Shown piece after piece: positions 5,014-9,469 of a stretch of DNA of 9,469 bases. Made by a program: the position numbers and the translations under genes. Under the pieces are notes generated by a model, which was given only the letters and a program-made list of their open reading frames with translations, did no database searches and was not told the origin of the DNA. Within the stretch, counting starts at the first letter, position 1, and the number at the start of each line of letters is the position of its first letter. The DNA comes from Candidatus Woesearchaeota archaeon. GTDB taxonomy: Archaea; Nanobdellota; Nanobdellia; Woesearchaeales; UBA525. The stretch spans positions 1 through 9,469 of the forward strand of contig JAAOYD010000067.1 of NCBI GenBank assembly GCA_018221165.1, given 5' to 3'.

Positions 5014-5679
5014 ATGGCAGAACGATTGACTGCGATAAAGGCTTCCCTCATTGACTTGAGTGAGGGTCCCTACATTGTCAAGGATGGCAGCGCGCCGAAC
5101 CATGTCAAGACTGCCCGTGGAGAAATCAGCCGCGCCAATATTATCGCTGCTGTTGTTGACAAACCAGCGAAGACGAGCATTCTCTTGGATGATGGAACTG
5201 CGCGCATCGAAGCGCGTTCATTTGATACTGATTCTTTGTTCGAAAACATTATGGTTGGTGATGTCATTCTTTTAATCGGCCGTCCACGTGAGTATCAGAA
5301 CAGGAGATATCTCGTCGCGGAAATCGCGAAGCGTTTGGGCTCGCCGAAGTGGTTGGAGTTCCGAAAGGCTGAATTGGGAAGAGCACAAGAACCTGTACAA
5401 GAACTACAACAAAAAACACCAGAAACTGAGCAAGAGAAAGAAACTGAACAAGTACGTGAAGCAGTCAAGGAAGCCAAACCTGTTCAAGAAGAAGTTCTTG
5501 AAAACAAAGCGGACAAGCTCCTCGCTGTAATCAAGACTATTGACAAAGGCACGGGTGCTGCCATTGAAGATGTCATCGCGCAGTCTGGCGACCCGACGGC
5601 AGAAGCAGTGCTCACTGACTTGATGGCTGAGGGAGAAATCTTCGAAGTCAAACCGGGAAGAGTGAAAGTTCTAGAATAA
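5014..5679 (+). CDS. RPA32-like single-stranded DNA-binding protein (OB-fold plus winged helix)
   Basis: A predicted single-stranded DNA-binding protein of 221 residues. The N-terminal part (about 30-115) reads as an OB-fold: ISRANIIAAVVDKP begins strand 1, LLDDGTARIEARSF is the typical RPA/SSB strand pair, and VGDVILLIGRPREYQNRRYLVAEI matches the closing strands. A Gln/Glu/Lys-rich disordered linker (about 122-165) follows. The C-terminal domain (about 166-221, DKLLAVIKTIDKGTGAAIEDVI through FEVKPGRVKVLE) looks like a winged helix, as in RPA32, where it binds partner proteins. Its place just after mcm supports a replication role. ATG 5014 is preferred. The in-frame GTG at 5008 would add two residues and lies in the purine-rich GTGAGTGA leader that may bind the ribosome. 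Confidence 0.85.
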   Translation: MAERLTAIKASLIDLSEGPYIVKDGSAPNHVKTARGEISRANIIAAVVDKPAKTSILLDDGTARIEARSFDTDSLFENIMVGDVILLIGRPREYQNRRYLVAEIAKRLGSPKWLEFRKAELGRAQEPVQELQQKTPETEQEKETEQVREAVKEAKPVQEEVLENKADKLLAVIKTIDKGTGAAIEDVIAQSGDPTAEAVLTDLMAEGEIFEVKPGRVKVLE

Positions 5680-6609
5680 TCAACTCGCTTTTTTGAGTTT
5701 CTCGAGAGCTGCTGCTTGCTCAACGACGGGTGTTGTGTGGTAGTTGACAAAAGCTATTCTTTGCTTTTCTGTTAACTTCCTTATTTGTCGACGGAAATGA
5801 CCAGAAAAATTATCTAAAACTACTGGTTCTGTCTTCCACTTTTTGTGTGGAACTTGGCTTCGTTCTTCTTCGGCATCCTCATGCGTTTGGAAGAGTGGAT
5901 AGTTCGCTTGAATCTCATTATTGAGTGTGCTTTCCAATTCCTTGTGTGAGGTTGTGGGTTCTAATGGTGGACGGAACACTACTTTCGCTTGACCTTTCCA
6001 ACCAAATAAACCACTCGCTATGGCTTGCCCATCTTTCCCAAGAATCTCGTTTGATTTCTTACCAGCAAGATAAGGTGCGGTCGGTTCATATTCTGTTGAG
6101 ACTATGTAAGGTTGAATATTAATTGAGTCAAAAAGTTGTTCAAGCGAACCATAAACTCGCTCATCAGTTAAGTTTGCCAAGAGTGGGGAGGCTGTAATGT
6201 GATGACCATCCTTACTTCTACCACGACTATGTGAAAGCCACGCTGCAAAACCTGCGTCAAGTTCATCTTTAGTCAATGCTGCGAGATCAATACCCATACC
6301 TTGACCACGGGGTACTGATTTGACTCGTTCGAAATTGACAAGAAAGGATTTTATTCTGTTACCGAAGAGGTTTTCACCAACCATCAAGGTTGCTTTATCC
6401 AAACCGTGCTGGCGCCGAATATAGTTCAATAATATGGCTTCGCGAATGATACAATCATGGTTGGAAATAAATAGAGTTGGCTTCTGTGGATCATAATGGG
6501 GTTCTCCTTCTATCTCAATGTTAGAGAAGGTGAGATGAGTATACGCTTCAAAGATAGGTATGCCAAATCGTTGCTGAGGGGTTAAATCTCGCCATTGCTC
6601 TAAGTTCAT
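5680..6609 (-). CDS. LPLAT/PlsC-type acyltransferase, bacterial-like
   Basis: This is a 309-residue protein of the lysophospholipid/glycerolipid acyltransferase superfamily. It would move an acyl group onto a glycerol-phosphate-type or other acceptor at the membrane surface. The block I motif is FISNHDCIIRE (48-57); it aligns with the NHRDIVLD variant found in a bacterial (notably Bacteroidetes) clade, with Glu57 replacing the usual Asp. Other landmarks of that clade are MVGENLFGN (76-84), ERVKSVPRG (94-102) and SRGRSKDGHH (128-137). The C-terminal 100 residues are charged and of unknown fold. Archaeal lipids are ether-linked, so the substrate is not obvious. The gene is AT-richer than its neighbours (25 of 60 G+C at 6001-6060, against 35 of 60 in mcm at 4261-4320), which hints at transfer. 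ATG 6609 is chosen over TTG 6612. A weak TATA-like box lies at 6628-6638. Confidence 0.8.
   Translation of the reverse strand: MNLEQWRDLTPQQRFGIPIFEAYTHLTFSNIEIEGEPHYDPQKPTLFISNHDCIIREAILLNYIRRQHGLDKATLMVGENLFGNRIKSFLVNFERVKSVPRGQGMGIDLAALTKDELDAGFAAWLSHSRGRSKDGHHITASPLLANLTDERVYGSLEQLFDSINIQPYIVSTEYEPTAPYLAGKKSNEILGKDGQAIASGLFGWKGQAKVVFRPPLEPTTSHKELESTLNNEIQANYPLFQTHEDAEEERSQVPHKKWKTEPVVLDNFSGHFRRQIRKLTEKQRIAFVNYHTTPVVEQAAALEKLKKAS
5682..5699 (+). terminator. Possible oligo-T terminator of the mcm-RPA unit
   Basis: AACTC 5682-5686 and GAGTT 5695-5699 flank a run of six T (5689-5694) just after the RPA-like stop codon. Archaeal RNA polymerase often stops at T-runs. The element lies inside the 3' end of the convergent acyltransferase gene, because the two genes have no spacer. 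Confidence 0.4.
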
Positions 6610-6627
6610 CAAAGCTCAGGAACCACT

Positions 6628-6638
6628 CTTTAGTTAAG
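6628..6638 (-). promoter_or_regulatory. Weak TATA-like box for the acyltransferase gene
   Basis: Minus-strand CTTAACTAAAG is centred about 24 nt before ATG 6609, inside the 38-nt gap behind the SpoIIM-like gene. It would allow independent leaderless transcription. Read-through from the upstream gene is equally possible. Confidence 0.3.
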
Positions 6639-6647
6639 AAGGTTGCC

Positions 6648-7499
6648 TTAGAATATCAGCGGCGTAATCCACACTTCAAGTATCGCCGCAGCGAACAACA
6701 CTATCAGGCTCAGCAGCAGTAAATCCGCTGAATCCAGCAAGATATGCTCAAACTTCTGTGTGCCGAAGTCGTGTCGAATCGCAGCTATAGAAATGATGCC
6801 GCCGGCTAAGCCAGCGATAAAGTAGGCTAATATTTCTGGAATGCCATGGATGGCGTACTTGAACAACCCAAGGCTGATGACTTGGAAGTAATGCGCTGCT
6901 TTTGCCATGCCTATTTTCGTCGCCGCTTCCGCCAAATTGTTCCTGATGAAGTTGCCGATGGCTGCACCAATCACGCTGCCGTTCCAGGCCAAGATAAAAA
7001 TCGCGCCTGACCCATACAAGAAGCTAAACAAGATACAGAATATCAGCACCCGAACGTTATTCAGGAAGATACGGGTAAAAGCTGGAAAGCCAGAGGTCGC
7101 AAACCCTGTCGCTCCGGGGTTGATAGTCTTAATAGTGCTGGCTTGTGCCTTGAACAACACAGAGATTGTCTCTGGTGACAGCACGGTGTACCATAAGGCG
7201 AACGCAACCGTCATGCCGATGAAGAGATAGATGAACGCCCAGAGCGCTTTCGCATGCTCCTTGAGCAGCCAGGTCTCTTCCATACCTTCAAGGGTCTTCT
7301 CCTCCTCGAGCTTGATGGTGTTATACATCAAAGGGATTGCTGCCATAGCTGCGAGGAAGACCATAATCAAGCTTGATTCTGTCTTGAAAACCCAGAGTGC
7401 GAGCAAGATACCTATAGATGCATAGAGTGCTCCGAGACCGAGCATCTGTACAGGGCGTTTCTCTAGAGAAATGGGGTTGGTGAGGCTTTCCAAGACCAT
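6648..7499 (-). CDS. SpoIIM/DUF95-family integral membrane protein
   Basis: This is a 283-residue multi-pass membrane protein of the stage II sporulation protein M (DUF95) family. The family is widespread in archaea, where it has no link to spores and its role is unknown. Predicted hydrophobic segments lie at about 19-40, 44-61, 87-110, 148-178, 205-235 and 255-280. The family hallmark is the late HGIPEILAYFIAGLAGG segment. An amphipathic, charged stretch (about 63-85, EEEKTLEGMEETWLLKEHAKA) separates the second and third segments. ATG 7499 is chosen: a TATA-like box at 7521-7530 sits 27 nt upstream, whereas GTG 7514 would only add MWERP. It heads a minus-strand unit with the acyltransferase 38 nt downstream, so a shared membrane or envelope role is possible but unproven. 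Confidence 0.87.
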   Translation of the reverse strand: MVLESLTNPISLEKRPVQMLGLGALYASIGILLALWVFKTESSLIMVFLAAMAAIPLMYNTIKLEEEKTLEGMEETWLLKEHAKALWAFIYLFIGMTVAFALWYTVLSPETISVLFKAQASTIKTINPGATGFATSGFPAFTRIFLNNVRVLIFCILFSFLYGSGAIFILAWNGSVIGAAIGNFIRNNLAEAATKIGMAKAAHYFQVISLGLFKYAIHGIPEILAYFIAGLAGGIISIAAIRHDFGTQKFEHILLDSADLLLLSLIVLFAAAILEVWITPLIF

Positions 7500-7520
7500 G
7501 GGTCTCTCCCACACAGTAGG

Positions 7521-7530
7521 GTATTTAAAG
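7521..7530 (-). promoter_or_regulatory. TATA-like box for the SpoIIM-like gene
   Basis: Minus-strand CTTTAAATAC is centred 27 nt before ATG 7499, fitting a leaderless transcript. It is one half of a compact divergent promoter region. Confidence 0.55.
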
Positions 7531-7549
7531 GTTTGCCACGGGGGTAATC

Positions 7550-7558
7550 TTTATAATC
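7550..7558 (+). promoter_or_regulatory. TATA-like box for the redox operon
   Basis: TTTATAATC is centred 26 nt before ATG 7580. It lies only about 28 nt from the divergent box, so binding at one may affect the other. Confidence 0.55.
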
Positions 7559-7560
7559 AT

Positions 7561-7574
7561 AGGAGCGTCCTCCT
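7561..7574 (+). promoter_or_regulatory. Inverted repeat between TATA box and start of the redox operon
   Basis: AGGAG (7561-7565) and CTCCT (7570-7574) are perfect inverted arms around a 4-nt spacer. They sit between the TATA-like box and ATG 7580, where a bound repressor would block initiation. It may be an operator. The arms are short, so chance is possible. Confidence 0.3.
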
Positions 7575-7579
7575 CTCAT

Positions 7580-8230
7580 ATGGGAATCTTCTCAAAAGGT
7601 AAGGTGCTCTATCATCCAGGCCCGCTCACAACAGCAAAATTGCCGCAAGTAGTACAAGCGACAAAGGCTGTGTTGAAGGATTTTGGTATTGAGTTCGTCA
7701 CGCTTGACCTTCTCGGCGCGGGTTTTGAATTGTGGTATGGTGGTTTTGAGAAAGATTTTCGCGATCTCGAAGCGAAGAACCGTTCGTTGCTTGAGAAGCA
7801 CGGTATTGGTCTTATTATCACGAATGACCCGCACGAAGCTTGGACATTCAAGGAACGCTACGGTATCGAAGCGAAACACATCACACAAGTATATAGGGAA
7901 CACATTGAAAAGATACGAAAGGGTGATGACATACGAGCGAGCTACCACCACCCTTGCTTCTTAGACAAGCTCGAGGTCACTATGGCAAATGTCCAAGGAG
8001 TGCTACGGCGCGCCGGAGTGCATGCCACGAATAAAGGTGTGAGTTGTTGCGGAAGTGTTGGTCACGATAACGAACGCAACGACCCAGAAGGCGCGGCAGC
8101 CATCGCAAAAGCGCGGCTCGCTGAATTGCCAGAGAAACTCGTCGTCACCTGCTGCCCGCATTGCCATCTCCTCTTCAAGAAACAACGACGCCCAGTCAAG
8201 GACGTCGCGGAACTGTTGGTGGACGTATGA
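7580..8230 (+). CDS. CCG-domain (HdrB/GlpC-like) redox subunit with degenerate first half
   Basis: This 216-residue protein has two halves of the cysteine-rich CCG family, found in HdrB, GlpC, LutA and GlcF, which carry iron-sulfur clusters in electron transfer. The second half is intact: HHPC (C126), SCCG (C156, C157) and TCCPHC (C191, C192, C195). The first half keeps the fold signature (YHPGPLTTAKLP, the DFGIEFVTLD strand, GGFEKDF, KN, GLIITNDP) but has lost every expected cysteine. PGC has become PGP (P15), CCG has become GAG (46-48), and NCPxC has become NDPHE (82-86). It should therefore hold only one cluster. The gene heads the operon with a leaderless-type promoter and overlaps the next start by 4 nt (ATGA). 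The gene order suggests that it forms a complex with the FAD protein and the ferredoxin-like protein. Confidence 0.85.
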   Translation: MGIFSKGKVLYHPGPLTTAKLPQVVQATKAVLKDFGIEFVTLDLLGAGFELWYGGFEKDFRDLEAKNRSLLEKHGIGLIITNDPHEAWTFKERYGIEAKHITQVYREHIEKIRKGDDIRASYHHPCFLDKLEVTMANVQGVLRRAGVHATNKGVSCCGSVGHDNERNDPEGAAAIAKARLAELPEKLVVTCCPHCHLLFKKQRRPVKDVAELLVDV

Positions 8231-9381
8231 AGGTATTGCGACGCACAGTCTTGAAAGACGATTACCTTGACGATGAGGAAAGCTTGCTCGCCTACAGCTA
8301 TGACGCGAGTGGCGCTGAAGGCAAACCGACAGTGGTTGTCAAACCACGTCATGCTGAGCAGTTGCGTCGCATCTTGGTAAACGCAAACCAGTATCGCCTC
8401 GCTATCGTACCTCGCGGTTCTGGAACAGGTGTGCGCGCCGGGGCTGTGTGTAAAGAAGGGGTTATTGTTGATATGCGTGGCTTTGATAGCATCAACAACT
8501 ACGACAAGCAACGAAAAACTATTGATGTGGGTGCAGGAGTCACCTACAACAAACTCTGCACTGCGCTTGCAAAGCTTGGTATGTGCTTCCCCCTCGAACC
8601 GTTGAATGAGAATGCCACTATTGGCGGTCTCGCCGCAGTCAATCAAGTGACTGAGGAATCCTTCAAGTATGGCGACTGGCACGAGCTGATCGAGCAAGTG
8701 GAATGCTTCGACGGTCTTGGACGGTTCGGCACTCTGAAAGGTGATGATGTTTCGAAAGTTGTTGGTTGGGAAGGCACCACTGGTGTACTCGTCAAGTTGC
8801 GAATCAAGCTCGTGAAGAACTTCTCACCGACAATCGACACAATCCAAGTGGACGGCTTCACTGAAGCCATGGCTGAAGCGACGAAGGCCGCGGCGAAGAA
8901 GCCCCTCGCCATTGAATACCTCGACCCCTTTGCCGCAGAAGCGTGCGGGTTATCACAAGAAGAATATGTGCTCATCGCCTACGACGACGACCAAGGTAGT
9001 TACAAGCGCGAAGCTGCTGTCAAAGTATGGCGTGCGCGCAAGCGACTCAATCAAACCTTATGGAATGATGGGTTGGTGTATGAGGTCGAAGCGTCGTTAG
9101 AAGAGGATCATCTTGAGGCGTTCATGAAGAAATGCCGTGCAGCGCAGCTCCCGTGCTATGGTCATCTCGGCTTAGGCATTCTTATTACTGGCGTCAAGAC
9201 GCGGCACGAAGCTGAACGTTTCCGGAATAATGTTGTGGCGTTGGGTGGTGTGCCTGGTGGGAAACGAGGTTATGGCCGCGCGGCGAAAGCCTACGCGCCG
9301 GCTGAGATGAAGAAGCAATTGATTCGCCTGAAGGAAGAGCGCGATTACAATCATGTCTTGAATCCTGGGGTGATCGCATGA
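8227..9381 (+). CDS. GlcD-like FAD-binding (PCMH-type) oxidoreductase lacking usual active-site motifs
   Basis: This 384-residue flavoprotein belongs to the glycolate/D-lactate dehydrogenase (GlcD) family. The FAD-binding PCMH domain (about 25-200) shows VPRGSGTG (61-68), IVDMRG, IDVGAGVTYNKL and PLEPLNENATIGGLAAVN. The C-terminal substrate domain is recognisable (LGLGIL near 316, ending LNPGVIA) but altered. Canonical GHxGDGNxH reads GHLGLGILI (312-320), and canonical SGEHGIG reads GGKRGYG (344-350). The metal- and acid-binding residues of classical enzymes are therefore absent. The protein is shorter than typical GlcD (about 450-500). ATG 8227 overlaps the upstream stop (ATGA) and has GGTGG at 8217-8221 as a ribosome-binding site. 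An in-frame ATG at 8161 lies deep in the CCG gene and is rejected. The 3' end again overlaps the next gene by 4 nt. Confidence 0.88.
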   Translation: MKVLRRTVLKDDYLDDEESLLAYSYDASGAEGKPTVVVKPRHAEQLRRILVNANQYRLAIVPRGSGTGVRAGAVCKEGVIVDMRGFDSINNYDKQRKTIDVGAGVTYNKLCTALAKLGMCFPLEPLNENATIGGLAAVNQVTEESFKYGDWHELIEQVECFDGLGRFGTLKGDDVSKVVGWEGTTGVLVKLRIKLVKNFSPTIDTIQVDGFTEAMAEATKAAAKKPLAIEYLDPFAAEACGLSQEEYVLIAYDDDQGSYKREAAVKVWRARKRLNQTLWNDGLVYEVEASLEEDHLEAFMKKCRAAQLPCYGHLGLGILITGVKTRHEAERFRNNVVALGGVPGGKRGYGRAAKAYAPAEMKKQLIRLKEERDYNHVLNPGVIA

Positions 9382-9469
9382 CGATGGATGATTGTATCTT
9401 GTGTTCGTTGTGTAATGAAGGCAACGCGCGCTATGCGGAGACACACAATGAACGAGAATCGCCCCGCCA
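9378..9469 (+). CDS. Ferredoxin-like GlcF/LldF-type subunit, partial (cut by window end)
   Basis: ATG 9378 overlaps the FAD gene stop (ATGA), and the frame is open to the window end (30 codons). It begins with a CILCSLC cluster (C6, C9, C12) and, about 15 residues later, ERESPR. The same order, CxxCxxCxxxCP followed by E..SPRG, marks the N-terminal ferredoxin domain of GlcF and LldF/LutB-type subunits. The fourth cysteine and proline, expected at residues 16-17, are Asn and Ala here, so this first cluster would lack a ligand or be of a 3Fe type. The rest, including any second cluster, lies outside the window. ATG 9384 is an alternative start. The overlap with the FAD gene indicates co-translation and a shared complex. 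Confidence 0.75.
   Translation, partial: MTMDDCILCSLCNEGNARYAETHNERESPR

Noticed and set aside
8062..8697. 211-codon minus-strand ORF across the CCG/FAD gene junction
   Set aside because: It runs antisense to two well-supported, overlapping genes and has no promoter or family signature.
1..9469. tRNA or rRNA genes, CRISPR arrays, insertion sequences, terminal inverted repeats, attachment sites or a replication origin
   Set aside because: I found no cloverleaf with T-loop consensus, no regularly spaced repeats, no transposase or integrase, and no origin-type repeat cluster next to mcm.

Overview
The window looks archaeal. It encodes a two-repeat TATA-binding protein, an MCM helicase with a CxxC/CxC zinc site, an RPA-like OB-fold protein, a MoaD/ThiS-type small modifier protein and a SpoIIM/DUF95 membrane protein. 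Most first genes of transcription units have an AT-rich TATA-like box about 24-30 nt before the start codon, which implies leaderless or nearly leaderless mRNAs. Compact genes, a bacterial-type acyltransferase and the SpoIIM-like protein suggest a DPANN-type archaeon (Woesearchaeota/Pacearchaeota-like). That placement is inference and is not proven here.

Layout. 1-600 (minus): a secreted protein cut by the window edge, preceded by a ubiquitin-like modifier ending in Gly-Gly. 640-1240 (plus): a small membrane-protein ORF broken by an in-frame TAG, then a structured, probably non-coding stretch with its own TATA-like box and a possible 23-codon leaderless ORF. 1241-1585 (plus): a protein built from two tandem four-cysteine units. 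1586-1872: a gene-free stretch with a direct repeat, a foldable segment followed by T-runs, and two tandem TATA-like boxes before the tbp gene. 1873-2856 (plus): TBP and an unrecognised acidic protein. 2942-5679 (plus): MCM helicase and the RPA-like protein, a replication pair separated by a 47-nt spacer that can form two mutually exclusive hairpins. 5680-7499 (minus): a SpoIIM-like membrane protein followed by an AT-richer LPLAT-type acyltransferase that abuts the RPA-like gene tail to tail with no spacer. 7580-9469 (plus): a tightly overlapping three-gene redox operon (CCG-domain protein, GlcD-like FAD protein, start of a ferredoxin-like GlcF/LldF subunit).

The most interesting part is the redox operon. 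Its architecture is that of a glycolate/D-lactate dehydrogenase-type flavin plus iron-sulfur complex. However, each of the three proteins lacks expected key residues: all cysteines of the first CCG half, the GDGNxH and EHG motifs of the flavoprotein, and apparently the fourth cysteine of the first ferredoxin cluster. This coordinated loss suggests a re-purposed enzyme rather than an ordinary hydroxyacid dehydrogenase. Second is the coherent ORF at 680-985 interrupted by TAG, and third is the duplicated zinc-binding protein at 1241.
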